From: Halobacillus massiliensis
Lineage (GTDB): Bacteria; Bacillota; Bacilli; Bacillales; Halobacillaceae
Direction: 5' to 3'
DNA: 64,000 nt
Assembly (NCBI RefSeq): GCF_900166625.1
Contig: NZ_LT800499.1
Coordinates: 1,530,630 to 1,594,629 of the forward strand
Part shown: positions 1 through 11,755 of the stretch, piece by piece
How the letters are laid out: each line of letters starts with the position of its first letter
Position numbering within the stretch: position 1 is the stretch's first letter
The notes under the pieces: model-generated
The model's input: the letters and a program-made list of their open reading frames with translations, nothing else
Told to the model about the DNA's origin: nothing
Databases searched by the model: none
Position numbers and translations under genes: made by a program

Positions 1-1
1 A

Positions 2-829
2 CCATGGGTGATTAATCAGCTGTCTCCCCTGATGAGTATCCTCGGGCTCTCTGGAGACGCAGCAGTGCCGCTCGTGCTTGGGAACTTTCTCAATCTGTAC
101 GCGGGGATCGCGGCGATTATATCCTTTGATTTTACAGTGAAAGAAGTGTTTATTCTAGCTGTTATGCTGTCTTTTTCACATAACCTGATCATAGAGTCGG
201 CAGTGGCAAAAAAAGTCGGAATCAGCTGGTGGCTGGTGGTAGGTATTCGTTTAATACTTGCTGTTGGTTCAGCTATACTGATTAATTTGACTTGGAATGG
301 CGGGCAGGAACAGGCAAAATATGGCCTGGCGCCTGACCGCCAGACTATGCCGGAGGGCTGGGGAGAAATAATTTTACAAGGACTGCAGACAGCTTTTATG
401 GGAATCGTCCAGCTTGCACTAATTGTCCTTCCTCTAATGATTGTTATGCAGTATTTAAGAGAGAAGGGCTGGCTTGATCGTATGTCCGATTGGCTCGCTC
501 CGACAACTAAGTTTCTCGGCATGGAACGCAATACGTCAATGACACTTGCAGCCGGGCTGACGATTGGTCTTGCCTATGGGGCAGGTCTTATGATTCAGGC
601 GGTAGAAGAAGATGGAGTATCCAAAAAAGACATGTTTCTCGCTATGATCTTTCTTGTTTCCTGTCACGCCGTGGTTGAAGATACCCTGATCTTCATTCCA
701 TTAGGTATTCCTGTCTGGCCTCTGCTGCTCATTCGTTTAACCACCGCAGTAGTCTTAACAGCAGGAATAGGGTTTGTCTGGAATAAGTTAGAACGAGAAA
801 GGCGGAGGGATTTAAGCCATGAGTATTAA
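2..829 (+). CDS. YvoD-like nucleoside-recognition (Gate) domain membrane protein, 5' end cut by window
   Basis: The reading frame is open from the left edge. A GTG at 8 is the first possible start, but there is no ribosome site before it and the codons ahead stay open, so the true start is probably outside the window. The visible ~275 residues form several hydrophobic helices, including one around residues 130-150 and a C-terminal pair, with the glycine-rich pattern of the nucleoside-recognition/Gate family (spore maturation A/B relatives). No substrate can be assigned. Its stop overlaps the ppaX start by 11 bases, so they are co-transcribed; in B. subtilis yvoD sits in the same place after hprK-lgt. 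Family call is from pattern and synteny. Confidence 0.75.
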   Translation, partial: PWVINQLSPLMSILGLSGDAAVPLVLGNFLNLYAGIAAIISFDFTVKEVFILAVMLSFSHNLIIESAVAKKVGISWWLVVGIRLILAVGSAILINLTWNGGQEQAKYGLAPDRQTMPEGWGEIILQGLQTAFMGIVQLALIVLPLMIVMQYLREKGWLDRMSDWLAPTTKFLGMERNTSMTLAAGLTIGLAYGAGLMIQAVEEDGVSKKDMFLAMIFLVSCHAVVEDTLIFIPLGIPVWPLLLIRLTTAVVLTAGIGFVWNKLERERRRDLSHEY

Positions 830-1457
830 CACGATTTTATTTGATTTAGACGGTACATTAATTGATACGAATGAACTTATCATTTCATCTTTTACCCATA
901 CTTTAAAAAATCATGCGGACCGTCCATATACAAGGGAAGAAATTATACAGTTTATAGGAGAGCCGCTAAAAGACAGTCTTGCTTCTGTAAATGAAAACGA
1001 AGTTGAAGAGATGATTGAAACATACCGGAAACATAATATAGCTAATCATGAAAATTATGTAAAGGCCTACGATGGAGTGCTGGAAACCATTCGAACATTA
1101 AAGGAGCAAAACTACCAGCTGGGTATAGTAACAACAAAGATGCGACAAACTGTAGAAATAGGAATGAAAATGACAGAACTCGAAGGACTGTTTGATACCA
1201 TCGTAACTCTTGATGACGTTGTACATGCCAAACCTCATCCGGAACCTGTTATGAAAGCCCTGCGTTCACTTAATGCTCCTGCTTCAAAAGCACTAATGGT
1301 AGGAGATAATACGCACGATATTGAATCGGGAAAAAATGCCGGTACGAAAACTGCGGGTGTTGCTTGGACATTAAAAGGCCGGAATGTACTAGATGAACTT
1401 AAGCCTGATTACATGCTGACTAATATGAGAGAGTTACTTCAAATTACAGGAGGCTAA
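819..1457 (+). CDS. ppaX: Pyrophosphatase PpaX (HAD superfamily)
   Basis: 212 residues, close to the usual ~216. The HAD motifs are visible: motif I FDLDGTLIDT near residues 8-17 (nucleophile and general acid Asp), motif III Lys in HAKPHPEP, and motif IV MVGDNTHDIESG. PpaX hydrolyses the pyrophosphate made when HPrK dephosphorylates seryl-HPr, which ties it to catabolite repression. It overlaps the upstream yvoD-like gene and is followed four bases later by an acetyltransferase, as in B. subtilis. The phosphoglycolate phosphatase family is the main alternative by sequence; synteny favours PpaX. Confidence 0.9.
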   Translation: MSINTILFDLDGTLIDTNELIISSFTHTLKNHADRPYTREEIIQFIGEPLKDSLASVNENEVEEMIETYRKHNIANHENYVKAYDGVLETIRTLKEQNYQLGIVTTKMRQTVEIGMKMTELEGLFDTIVTLDDVVHAKPHPEPVMKALRSLNAPASKALMVGDNTHDIESGKNAGTKTAGVAWTLKGRNVLDELKPDYMLTNMRELLQITGG

Positions 1458-1461
1458 CCTT

Positions 1462-1977
1462 ATGCGTCGTACACAACGCTTTCCGGTTCAAGGAGCCAAC
1501 TCCCTCTGGCATATTTATAAAACAGTTCCTTTTATAAAAGTAATGAAGAACTTTGTCGTAATTCAAGTGGCACGGTATACCCCATTTTTAAATGTGAAAA
1601 ATGGGATGTACCGCCGCTTTTTAAACATGAGGGTGGGGGATGAAACATCTTTTGCCCTCATGGTAATGGTAGATATTATGTTTCCGGAAAAGATTTCCGT
1701 TGGACGAAATTCTGTAATAGGTTATAATACCACAATATTAGCCCATGAATATTTAATTAACGAGTATCGGCTTGGAGAAGTAGAAATTGGTGATGAAGTT
1801 TTAATTGGTGCCAATACTACGATACTGCCTGGTGTGAAGATCGGCAGTGGGTCTGTAATATCAGCTGGTACGCTCGTTAATAAAGATGTTCCTGCCGGCG
1901 CGTTCGTCGGCGGCAACCCGATGCAATTGATCTACACAAAGGAACAAATGGAGCAGCGGAGAAATAAGGAGAGTTAA
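1462..1977 (+). CDS. yvoF: Left-handed beta-helix acetyltransferase (YvoF-like)
   Basis: 171 residues. The C-terminal half shows hexapeptide repeats of the left-handed beta-helix type (IGDEVLIGANTTILPGVKIG and following), with the VPAGAFVGGNP signature typical of maltose/nodulation-type O-acetyltransferases, which use acetyl-CoA. The acceptor substrate is unknown. It sits between ppaX and glpP with gaps of 4 and 1 bases, so it is part of one transcript. The B. subtilis neighbour yvoF has the same place and fold. Confidence 0.85.
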   Translation: MRRTQRFPVQGANSLWHIYKTVPFIKVMKNFVVIQVARYTPFLNVKNGMYRRFLNMRVGDETSFALMVMVDIMFPEKISVGRNSVIGYNTTILAHEYLINEYRLGEVEIGDEVLIGANTTILPGVKIGSGSVISAGTLVNKDVPAGAFVGGNPMQLIYTKEQMEQRRNKES

Positions 1978-1978
1978 G

Positions 1979-2524
1979 ATGGAGCTTAAGCAGACGGTAC
2001 TTCCAGCAGTAAAAAAGATGAAAGACTTTGAAAGGCTCCTCGAGATGGATACTGAATATATTATTATTCTGGAAAGCCGGCTCAGTATGCTGCCTAACGT
2101 TGTGAAAGCAGGACAGAAAGCTGGAAAGAAAGTATGGGTACATGTGGATCTAATTCAAGGGCTTAAAGCAGATGATTATGGGATGGAGTTTTTAGGAAGA
2201 GCGATAAAGCCGGATGGCGTCATAACGACTAGATCACATGTTATTCAGCTGGCTAAAAAATATAAGCTCATTTCCGTACAGCGTTTGTTTTTAATTGATA
2301 GCCAGGCTGTAGAGCATAACGTAAATATCATCAATAAAGTAAAGCCCGATTTCGTCGAAGTTTTGCCGGGGATCGTTCCGGGAATGATAAAAGAGATGAA
2401 AGAGCGATTAGGAGTGCAGGTCATTGCCGGAGGGTTAATACGAACAGAGGAAGAAGCAGCCGAAGCTATCCGCGCAGGGGCATCTGCAGTGTCAACATCA
2501 CGTTCAGAACTTTGGAGGTTTTAA
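1979..2524 (+). CDS. glpP: Glycerol uptake operon antiterminator GlpP
   Basis: 181 residues, about the size of B. subtilis GlpP (192). Characteristic segments include IIILESRLSMLPN, VHVDLIQGL, GVITTRSH and a C-terminal VIAGGLIRTEEEA of the TIM-barrel type. GlpP binds glycerol-3-phosphate and then an RNA element in glp leaders, preventing termination and stabilising the mRNA. An AAGGAG ribosome site ends about nine bases before the ATG. It is fused to the yvoF transcript and precedes glpF. Two leaders in this window (before glpD and before the second glpF) carry a shared element that is the likely target. Confidence 0.92.
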   Translation: MELKQTVLPAVKKMKDFERLLEMDTEYIIILESRLSMLPNVVKAGQKAGKKVWVHVDLIQGLKADDYGMEFLGRAIKPDGVITTRSHVIQLAKKYKLISVQRLFLIDSQAVEHNVNIINKVKPDFVEVLPGIVPGMIKEMKERLGVQVIAGGLIRTEEEAAEAIRAGASAVSTSRSELWRF

Positions 2525-2558
2525 GGGATAAGATCTACATATATCTTGATCGTGATCA

Positions 2559-2602
2559 GCACAAATGGGGCAGCTCCAGCTGCTTAACCTGTGCTTTTTT
2601 TA
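2559..2602 (+). terminator. Terminator or attenuator in the glpP-glpF gap
   Basis: GCACA (2559) pairs with TGTGC (ending 2594), with an inner GCAGCT/AGCTGC stem, followed by seven Ts. It may end the glpP transcript, or serve as a leader attenuator controlled by GlpP. The CGGAGA-N3-GGAGA element found before the other two glp terminators is not visible here. Confidence 0.7.
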
Positions 2603-2636
2603 TTGCTCATTTTACATACCGGGAAGGAGAACATAT

Positions 2637-4950
<2,314 letters not shown>

Positions 4951-4960
4951 GATTTGCTAG

Positions 4961-4989
4961 TGGATTTTCAGAATGATTTTTGTTATACT
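4961..4989 (+). promoter_or_regulatory. Probable glpD promoter
   Basis: TATACT at 4984-4989 is a good -10 box. Seventeen bases upstream is only a weak -35 (TGGATT). It lies about 25 bases before the conserved leader element, which fits glpD being separately transcribed from glpFK. Confidence 0.5.
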
Positions 4990-5014
4990 TTGGATAAGTT
5001 AATAGACATTAGGT

Positions 5015-5082
5015 CGGAGAAGCGGAGAGACCACGAAACTCTACAGGCAGTATCTGTAGATGAGTTCGTGGTCTCTTTTTTT
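5015..5082 (+). promoter_or_regulatory. GlpP-responsive antiterminator leader of glpD
   Basis: CGGAGAAGCGGAGA at 5015-5028 runs into a long terminator stem: AGAGACCACGAAACT (5026-5040) pairs with the strand ending at 5076, with an inner CTACAG/CTGTAG stem, then seven Ts. B. subtilis glpD has a leader terminator that GlpP bypasses when glycerol-3-phosphate is present. The same CGGAGA-N3-GGAGA start occurs before the second glpF at 43760. Confidence 0.85.
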
Positions 5083-5227
5083 CGATTATCAAGGGTTTGC
5101 CATTCATGTGAGAGGGTATGCGATGTAAGGCAGAGTGCTCAATTTTACACATATTCCATACGGATTTAGGGAATAAAGGATAACAGACGACCTAATGAAA
5201 CCGACAGATATAAAAGGAGAGATCGAC

Positions 5228-6904
5228 ATGAAGACTTTTTCTAACTATGACCGCCAGGATAAATTTAAAGAACTAAACCAGGTTGAATGGGACCTGCTGG
5301 TTGTTGGAGGAGGAATTACTGGAGCAGGGATTGCTCTAGATGCAGCGAGCCGCGGAATGAAAACGGCCGTTGTTGAAATGCAGGATTATGCAGCAGGCAC
5401 ATCAAGCCGTTCCACAAAACTGGTACACGGTGGACTTCGTTATTTAAAACAGTTTGAAATTAAGATGGTCGCAGAAGTAGGAAAAGAACGTGAAATCGTA
5501 TATGAAAACGGACCTCACGTAACTACTCCTGAATGGATGATGCTTCCGTTCCATGAAGGCGGAAACTTTGGACCATATTCTACAAGCCTCGGCCTGCGGG
5601 TGTATGACTATTTGGCTGGTGTTAAAAAAGCAGAGCGCCGATTGATGTTTAAGCCTGACGAAACCCTAAAACGCGAGCCGCTTGTTAAAAAAGAAGGTCT
5701 TAAAGGTGCCGGCTATTATGTTGAATATAAAACAGACGATGCCAGATTGACACTTGAAGTTATGAAGAAAGCTGTTGAGTTTGGTGCGCAATCCGTAAAC
5801 TATGCGAAAGTGGTGGATTTTGTTTATAATAACAGCGGCAAGATTGAAGGAGCAATTGTCGAAGATACAATCAGCGGAGAAACTTATCAGGTGAAAGCCA
5901 AACGGGTAGTTAATGCCGGTGGCCCATGGGTGGATGAACTCCGTGAAATCGATGGATCGAAAAAAGGCAAATCTCTTCATCATACAAAAGGAGTCCACCT
6001 AGTATTTGATCAGTCCGATTTCCCGCTTCAACAGGCTATTTATTTTGATACACCGGATGGTCGTATGATTTTCGCTATTCCGCGTGATGGCAAGACGTAT
6101 GTTGGAACAACGGATACGACTTTTACGGAAGATCTGGCTGTTCCCCAAGTAACAACAACAGATCGAGATTACATTTTAAATGCGATTCATATGATGTTTC
6201 CATCCGTGAAAGTAGGACCGCAGAATATTGAGTCAAGCTGGGCTGGTGTACGTCCTCTTATTCACGAAGATGGAAAAGATCCTTCTGAGATTTCCAGGAA
6301 GGATGAAATCTTCGTTTCAGATTCTGGGTTAATCTCTATGGCTGGCGGTAAATTAACAGGTTACCGTAAGATGGCAGAGACTTCAGTAAACCTTGTAAGA
6401 GATCAGATCGCCGAGGAGTACGGTATCCGTTATTCTGATTCTGAAACGAAGCGTATGCCTATTTCAGGTGGCGAAGTTAATGGATCGAAAGGTTTTAAAG
6501 TCTTCAAGGAAGAGCGCGTGAAGATTGGAGAATCTCTGGGGCTAACAACTAAGAAAGCTGGAGAGCTTGTCAACTTGTACGGAGCCAATATAGACACATT
6601 GTATAGTTTATTTAAAAAGCATAAAGAAGATGCTGTAGCTGCCGGTATTGACCCGCTTGTTTTTGCACAGCTGAGGATGGCCCTTGAGTATGAAATGATC
6701 TTTAAGCCTGTCGACTTCTTTGTACGTCGTACAGCTGCCCTCTTCTTTAACATTAAATGGGTTCACGAACACAAAGAGCCTGTGATTGATTATATGGCGA
6801 AAGAATTAAAATGGACAGATAAACACAAGCAGCAGTATACTGAGGAATTAGAACGTCTTCTTAATGAAGCGGTCAACCCGGTGAAAGCTGAAGGAGTATC
6901 ATAA
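5228..6904 (+). CDS. glpD: Aerobic glycerol-3-phosphate dehydrogenase GlpD
   Basis: 558 residues from the ATG after AAAAGGAGA; an in-frame ATG at 5195 has no ribosome site. FAD enzyme that oxidises glycerol-3-phosphate to dihydroxyacetone phosphate and feeds electrons to quinone at the membrane. The Rossmann motif VVGGGITGAGIALDAASRG is near residues 23-41, followed by GTSSRSTKLVHGGLRYL, both typical of the DAO/GlpD family. The C-terminal GlpD cap domain is complete. It follows its own promoter and antiterminator leader. Confidence 0.96.
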   Translation: MKTFSNYDRQDKFKELNQVEWDLLVVGGGITGAGIALDAASRGMKTAVVEMQDYAAGTSSRSTKLVHGGLRYLKQFEIKMVAEVGKEREIVYENGPHVTTPEWMMLPFHEGGNFGPYSTSLGLRVYDYLAGVKKAERRLMFKPDETLKREPLVKKEGLKGAGYYVEYKTDDARLTLEVMKKAVEFGAQSVNYAKVVDFVYNNSGKIEGAIVEDTISGETYQVKAKRVVNAGGPWVDELREIDGSKKGKSLHHTKGVHLVFDQSDFPLQQAIYFDTPDGRMIFAIPRDGKTYVGTTDTTFTEDLAVPQVTTTDRDYILNAIHMMFPSVKVGPQNIESSWAGVRPLIHEDGKDPSEISRKDEIFVSDSGLISMAGGKLTGYRKMAETSVNLVRDQIAEEYGIRYSDSETKRMPISGGEVNGSKGFKVFKEERVKIGESLGLTTKKAGELVNLYGANIDTLYSLFKKHKEDAVAAGIDPLVFAQLRMALEYEMIFKPVDFFVRRTAALFFNIKWVHEHKEPVIDYMAKELKWTDKHKQQYTEELERLLNEAVNPVKAEGVS

Positions 6905-6914
6905 TAATTTTAAC

Positions 6915-6949
6915 CCCCTTTGGAGAAAAATCTTCAAAGGGGTTTTTTA
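6915..6949 (+). terminator. glpD terminator
   Basis: CCCCTTTG (6915-6922) pairs with CAAAGGGG (6935-6942), followed by TTTTTT. Confidence 0.9.
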
Positions 6950-6970
6950 TTGCATCGTGTAAAATCTTTC

Positions 6971-6999
6971 TTTAAATATTCTGGAAATCTACGTATACT
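6971..6999 (+). promoter_or_regulatory. Promoter of the unknown membrane protein gene
   Basis: TTTAAA, 17 bases, then TATACT (6994-6999), about 20 bases before an AAGGAGGGATG ribosome site. Confidence 0.45.
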
Positions 7000-7020
7000 T
7001 TTTAAGTAAGGAGGGATGAA

Positions 7021-7833
7021 ATGCCAACGGTTCAACAATTTATTCGTCAGGACGGTGTACGCCAGATCGTCACAGGAAGCATACTGATTCTATTCATGGC
7101 GTTTTTTGTAATCAGCATGATTTTTATTAGACAAGCAGGGTTACTAATAAATGCTATTTACAGTCTTGCTTTTGGGCTGGCAGGGTTTGCAGTTTTTCGA
7201 AGCGGATGGGAAGACTACATTTCTGCGAAAAACTATGAAGATTTTACAGAAGATACTACATATGAAACAGTCCCGGTTTTTCCTCAGAGAATGTATATCG
7301 GTCACGAGCATTCAGCTACATATCAAGCGACTTTATATGATATGGGTGGGCAAAGCTATAGTGAGATTAAAAAAAATACTTCATTTGATATAAAGCTATT
7401 CCGCCCTTTTGTCGCACTTTTTTCCGGGGACTCTCTACTCCCTGCTTCTTATAATTTAAATATAGGAGACAAACAAGTATATAAGATTGATAAAAAAGGC
7501 GGTTTTAAGTGGCGCGGTTATGTCCACCAGCCTGAACGCGGGGTAGTCGCTTATACTTCTCAGGAAAAGGAATCAGGGAAGATGATCTTCCGTTATCTTC
7601 AAGGTGATCAGTGCCGCTGGCAGGCAGAGGGAGATTCTCTCATTGGCCATTTTGAAGTGAAAGATGATAAAGGAAAGCTGTGGGCGGTTGCCAAAAGGAA
7701 TGCGATTCCTATGGAAGCAGCTGACCGGTTCTCCAATATGTCGGGATATTTAGTGGAGTGGAAGGTACGAAAAGAAGTTCCATATTCCCTCCTTGCTTTT
7801 TTATTTTTAATCCAGACCCAGACAAACGTTTAA
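7021..7833 (+). CDS. Unknown two-helix membrane protein
   Basis: 270 residues, not recognised. A strong AAGGAGG lies ahead of the ATG. Two hydrophobic helices at about residues 16-38 and 42-60 form a hairpin, followed by a ~200-residue soluble domain rich in beta-type alternation and aromatic residues. Positions ~120-145 and the C-terminal YSLLAFLFLIQ may also touch the membrane. It has its own promoter and terminator between glpD and hisZ, so it is a single-gene unit. No catalytic motif or known domain could be identified. Confidence 0.75.
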   Translation: MPTVQQFIRQDGVRQIVTGSILILFMAFFVISMIFIRQAGLLINAIYSLAFGLAGFAVFRSGWEDYISAKNYEDFTEDTTYETVPVFPQRMYIGHEHSATYQATLYDMGGQSYSEIKKNTSFDIKLFRPFVALFSGDSLLPASYNLNIGDKQVYKIDKKGGFKWRGYVHQPERGVVAYTSQEKESGKMIFRYLQGDQCRWQAEGDSLIGHFEVKDDKGKLWAVAKRNAIPMEAADRFSNMSGYLVEWKVRKEVPYSLLAFLFLIQTQTNV

Positions 7834-7896
7834 GAATTCTGCTATAAATGCAAAGAGGAGAGGCTTGTGAACTTTTGTAAATCATACGAATGAGGT

Positions 7897-7926
7897 GAAA
7901 AGCCAGGAGCCCTTCCTGGCTTTTTT
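7897..7926 (+). terminator. Terminator after the unknown membrane protein gene
   Basis: AAAAGCCAGGA pairs with TTCCTGGCTTTTTT around a GCCC loop. Confidence 0.9.
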
Positions 7927-8008
7927 GTATTTTATAAGAACAAGTAAAACGTTTGATCATGCCGGCTTTTTGTTATGATAGTAATAATAAGTAAAAAAAT
8001 CTCGAATA

Positions 8009-8038
8009 TTGACGACCCTATCTTTATCATGTTAGCAT
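8009..8038 (+). promoter_or_regulatory. Probable his operon promoter
   Basis: TTGACG (8009-8014), 18 bases, TAGCAT (8033-8038). No T-box or other leader structure is visible in the 40 bases before hisZ. Confidence 0.45.
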
Positions 8039-8081
8039 ATTAGCAGACTAAAGGATTTAGTGTTGGAAAGGACGGATATGA

Positions 8082-9266
8082 ATGGTGAAGCGGCTTATGT
8101 TTGAAAAACCACTTGGAATGCGCGATACGCTTCCATTTTTTTATAATCAAAAAGCTAAAACGAGAGACCGTTTAAAATCAGCAATTCTCTCTTATGGATA
8201 TTCCTTTATGGATACACCCTTTCTCGAGTATCATGAAACGATTGGACAAGTAAGCGCCACGAAAGAGCAGAGCTTATTCAAATTGCTGGATCAGCAGGGA
8301 CATACATTAGTTTTGCGTCCTGATATGACGGCACCGATTGCACGGGTAGCGGCTTCACAGCTGCGAGATTTGGAGCTTCCGCTGCGGCTGGCTTATGATG
8401 GTCCCGTCTTTCGAGCCCAGCAGGCCGAGGGGGGGAAGCCGGCACAGTTTGAGCAAGTTGGAACTGAATTAATCGGTGACCATTCTTCTTATGGAGATGC
8501 TGAAGTTATTGCTTTATTGGTAGAGGCTTTAAGGAAGTCCGGCCTCGACGATTTCGTAATTACAATAGGACACATAGGTTATGTAAAAGCTTTTTTCAAT
8601 GATGTTTTAGGTCAGGATGAAGAAACAAAAGACATTTTGTTAGAGCATTTATATAGAAAAAATTACGTGGGCTACCGGGAATCCGTGAAAGCTGCCAAGC
8701 TGTCTGAAGAGAAAAAGCTTGCTCTCCTTTCCCTTCTTGCCCTGCGCGGAGGAGAAGAAGTATTTTCTTCCAGTAAATCGCTGGCGCGCAATCAGGTATG
8801 CATGCAGGCGGTCAATGAGTTAAAACAGCTCTATGAGTTACTGGAAAATTACGGGGTAGCTGATTATGTAAGCTTTGATTTAAATTTAGTGAGCCATATG
8901 AATTACTATACGGGTATTTTATTCGAGGGATACGCTCCTCATTTAGGCTCCCTGTTATGTAATGGCGGACGTTATGATACCCTGCTTCCATCTTTTCAGC
9001 TGAATGCTTCGGCTACGGGATTTGCTATCCATTTAGAAAGACTGATTGAAGCAGTCAATGGAAATAGTGATAATGATGAAAGAATCGGTGTCATTGTTGA
9101 TCAAAACAGCCATGTAAAAGGCATCCAAAAAGCCTCAGAGCTTCGTAATCAAGGGCATCAGGTACTCCTTCAGCATATTGATCAAATCCCGGACTATGAG
9201 CAGTTCAGCAGTCAGCTGCTGGAATGCATTGATTTAACATGCAAAGGAGGGGAAGGGAATGAATAA
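8082..9266 (+). CDS. hisZ: ATP phosphoribosyltransferase regulatory subunit HisZ
   Basis: 394 residues. Class II aminoacyl-tRNA-synthetase-like fold related to HisRS but without tRNA charging: [12 protein letters not shown] at the N-terminus, motif 2-like [14 protein letters not shown] and GPVFRAQQ, and [10 protein letters not shown]. HisZ partners with the short HisG found next to it to form the active, feedback-regulated complex. The ATG at 8082 follows GGAAAGGACGG; Met6 (8097) is an alternative start. First gene of the his operon; it overlaps hisG by 8 bases. Confidence 0.94.
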   Translation: MVKRLMFEKPLGMRDTLPFFYNQKAKTRDRLKSAILSYGYSFMDTPFLEYHETIGQVSATKEQSLFKLLDQQGHTLVLRPDMTAPIARVAASQLRDLELPLRLAYDGPVFRAQQAEGGKPAQFEQVGTELIGDHSSYGDAEVIALLVEALRKSGLDDFVITIGHIGYVKAFFNDVLGQDEETKDILLEHLYRKNYVGYRESVKAAKLSEEKKLALLSLLALRGGEEVFSSSKSLARNQVCMQAVNELKQLYELLENYGVADYVSFDLNLVSHMNYYTGILFEGYAPHLGSLLCNGGRYDTLLPSFQLNASATGFAIHLERLIEAVNGNSDNDERIGVIVDQNSHVKGIQKASELRNQGHQVLLQHIDQIPDYEQFSSQLLECIDLTCKGGEGNE

Positions 9267-9897
9267 ACCTTTAACAATCGCCATGCCTAAAGGCCGGATC
9301 TATAAAGAAGCTGCGGCTTTATTGAAGCAGGCGGGTTATCATCTGACGCTGGATGATGAAGACACAAGAAAGCTTATTCTGGAATTTCCCGAACAAAATA
9401 TACAAATCATGATGGCAAAGCCGATGGATGTCGTAACATATGTAGAATATGGAGCAGCCGATATTGGTATTGCAGGTAAAGATGTCCTTCTTGAACAGGA
9501 CCGTGATGTTTATGAAGTACTGGATTTAAAAATCAGCCCATGCTATGTGGCGGTAGCCGGCCTTCCCGATCAGCCGTTAAGTAAAATTGCGCCGAAAATT
9601 GCCACTAAATATCCGAAAATTGCTTCCGACTATTTTAGAGAGCAGGGAGAGCAGATCGAAATTATTCCTTTAAATGGATCAATTGAACTTGCACCGATCA
9701 TCGGATTAACCGATCGTATTGTTGATATCGTATCAACAGGCAGAACATTAAAGGAAAATGGGCTTGTAGAATATGAAAAAATAGCCGATATTACTTCACG
9801 CCTGATCGTAAATCCAGTCAGCTATAGATTAAAAAGCCGTGAAATTGATGAAATGGTTCAAAAGCTAAGTGAAGTAGTGGAGGTGGAAATGTCTTGA
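9259..9897 (+). CDS. hisG: ATP phosphoribosyltransferase HisG, short form
   Basis: 212 residues. This is the short form lacking the C-terminal regulatory domain, which explains the need for HisZ. It joins ATP and PRPP in the first step of histidine synthesis. Family segments are [21 protein letters not shown] and the PRPP-binding [16 protein letters not shown]. Preceded by AAAGGAGGGGAAGGG, inside the end of hisZ; its stop overlaps the TTG start of hisD. Confidence 0.96.
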   Translation: MNKPLTIAMPKGRIYKEAAALLKQAGYHLTLDDEDTRKLILEFPEQNIQIMMAKPMDVVTYVEYGAADIGIAGKDVLLEQDRDVYEVLDLKISPCYVAVAGLPDQPLSKIAPKIATKYPKIASDYFREQGEQIEIIPLNGSIELAPIIGLTDRIVDIVSTGRTLKENGLVEYEKIADITSRLIVNPVSYRLKSREIDEMVQKLSEVVEVEMS

Positions 9898-11168
9898 GAA
9901 TCCTGCAAAACTCCGACCTCTCTTCATTAAAAAGAAGGGTCGATCAGGGCACGGAGCAGCAAAGAAAGTCAGTTCTTGAAATTATTCAGCAAGTGAAACA
10001 GTCAGGGGATCAAGCGGTACGTCAATTCACTGAAAAATTTGATGGAGTCTCCATTGATGATTGGCGTGTCACCTCAGAAGAAATGGAAGAGGCTTATCAA
10101 TCTATTGGGCAGGAATATATCGAAATCATGGAAGAAGCCGCTGACAACATCCGCGCTTTTCATGAAAAACAGCAGGTGAACTCCTGGTTTGATACTTCCA
10201 AAGATGGAACAATCTTAGGGCAGCGAATTACGCCGATTGATGCTGCAGGAGTTTATGTGCCAGGCGGGACAGCTGCTTATCCTTCCTCTTTATTTATGAA
10301 TGTTATACCTGCTCAAGTAGCGGGTGTAGAAAGAATTGTAGTCGTAACGCCCCCTGGTAAGGACGGTAAAATCTCTATTGGAACACTTGCGGCTGCTAAG
10401 ATTCTTGGTGTAGAGGAAATTTATAAAGTCGGTGGAGCTCAGGCGATCGCTGCTTTGGCTTATGGTACAGAAAGCCTGGCTTCTGTAGATAAAATTACTG
10501 GTCCAGGAAATATCTTCGTAGCGTTGGCCAAGCGGGAAGTTTTTGGAGATGTCGATATCGATATGATCGCAGGCCCGAGCGAAATTGCCGTATTAGCCGA
10601 TGACACGGCCAAAGCAAACGAGGTTGCTGCTGATTTGATATCACAGGCGGAGCATGATGCGCGATCATCGAGTGTGTTAGTCACAACAAGTGAACAACTG
10701 GCAAATGATGTGGCGGAAGAGGTGAAGCTTCAGCTGGCATCCCTGCCGCGAACGGAAATAGCTTCTGACAGCATTAGAGATTATGGCGCTATAATTCTCT
10801 GTCGTTCAATGGCAGAAGCAATTGACACGGTTAATGAAATAGCCGCAGAACACTTAGAAATAGTAACCGCAGAACCATTTGAAGATATGGCGAAAATTAA
10901 GCATGCCGGTGCTATTTTTCTTGGCCCTTACAGCAGCGAGCCGGTGGGTGACTATTTTGCAGGACCAAACCATGTACTGCCGACCAGCGGTACTGCAAGG
11001 TTTTCCAGTCCATTAAGTGTCGCTGACTTTGTTAAAAAATCTAGTATCATTTCATACAGCCGCCAGGCACTCCAAAGCCATGTAGACAAAATAGCTCAAT
11101 TTGCAAGGCTTGAAGGCTTGGAAGGTCATGCCCGCGCGGTGGAAGCACGGAAGGAGCGCTTTAAATGA
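9894..11168 (+). CDS. hisD: Histidinol dehydrogenase HisD
   Basis: 424 residues. Catalyses the last two NAD-dependent oxidations to histidine. Starts with TTG overlapping the hisG stop (TTGA), with GGAGGTGG upstream inside hisG. Diagnostic regions: [25 protein letters not shown], the zinc and catalytic segment [17 protein letters not shown] and [18 protein letters not shown]. Its stop overlaps the hisB ATG by four bases, suggesting translational coupling. Confidence 0.96.
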   Translation: MRILQNSDLSSLKRRVDQGTEQQRKSVLEIIQQVKQSGDQAVRQFTEKFDGVSIDDWRVTSEEMEEAYQSIGQEYIEIMEEAADNIRAFHEKQQVNSWFDTSKDGTILGQRITPIDAAGVYVPGGTAAYPSSLFMNVIPAQVAGVERIVVVTPPGKDGKISIGTLAAAKILGVEEIYKVGGAQAIAALAYGTESLASVDKITGPGNIFVALAKREVFGDVDIDMIAGPSEIAVLADDTAKANEVAADLISQAEHDARSSSVLVTTSEQLANDVAEEVKLQLASLPRTEIASDSIRDYGAIILCRSMAEAIDTVNEIAAEHLEIVTAEPFEDMAKIKHAGAIFLGPYSSEPVGDYFAGPNHVLPTSGTARFSSPLSVADFVKKSSIISYSRQALQSHVDKIAQFARLEGLEGHARAVEARKERFK

Positions 11169-11755
11169 GTGAACGTTATGCAAAGATCAACCGTAAAACA
11201 AGAGAAACAGACATCAGTTTGGAATTTTCAATAGACGGAGAGGGCAAATCTCAGCTTGATGTACAGGTTCCTTTTATGTCCCACATGCTTGAGCTTTTTA
11301 CAAAGCATGGGCTGTTTAATTTACAAGTGACAGGACGCGGAGATGTAGAAGTTGATGACCATCATTTAACAGAAGATTTAGGGATTGTGCTTGGCCAGGC
11401 TTTACGGGAAGCTCTTGGTGATAAATATGGGATTAAACGATATGGTTCTATGACTCTTCCGATGGATGAAACCTTAGTTACTGTAGCTGTCGACTTAAGT
11501 GATCGGCCTCACCTTGAGTGGAAGGCAGAGCTTCCAAAAGATCGTGTAGGTACTTTTGATACGGAAAATGTTCATGAATTTTTCTGGAAACTGGCGGTAG
11601 AAGCCCGGATGAATTTACATATCGTGCTTCACCACGGCCACAATACCCATCATATTATTGAAGCAATGTTTAAAGCTTTAGCACGTGCCCTTGATGAAGC
11701 GACTGAGGTAGATCCTAGAATTAAAGGGGTACCAAGCACGAAAGGAAGCTTATAA
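11165..11755 (+). CDS. hisB: Imidazoleglycerol-phosphate dehydratase HisB
   Basis: 196 residues, monofunctional (no histidinol-phosphatase domain as in enterics). Metal-binding histidines lie in MSHMLELFTKHG, DDHHLTED, NVHEFFWK and HHGHNTHHIIE, the last close to the C-terminus. It removes water from imidazoleglycerol phosphate. ATGA overlap with hisD and a one-base overlap with hisH keep it inside the operon. Confidence 0.96.
   Translation: MSERYAKINRKTRETDISLEFSIDGEGKSQLDVQVPFMSHMLELFTKHGLFNLQVTGRGDVEVDDHHLTEDLGIVLGQALREALGDKYGIKRYGSMTLPMDETLVTVAVDLSDRPHLEWKAELPKDRVGTFDTENVHEFFWKLAVEARMNLHIVLHHGHNTHHIIEAMFKALARALDEATEVDPRIKGVPSTKGSL

Noticed and set aside
2565-2636. N-terminal extension of GlpF1 from an upstream ATG
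   Set aside because: The extension is the translation of the terminator hairpin; the ATG at 2637 has a proper ribosome site.
4954-5169. 71-codon open frame between glpK and glpD
   Set aside because: It spans the promoter and antiterminator of glpD and has no ribosome site.
8009-8081. T-box or his-specific riboswitch ahead of hisZ
   Set aside because: The leader is only about 40 bases long and has no T-box sequence or terminator.
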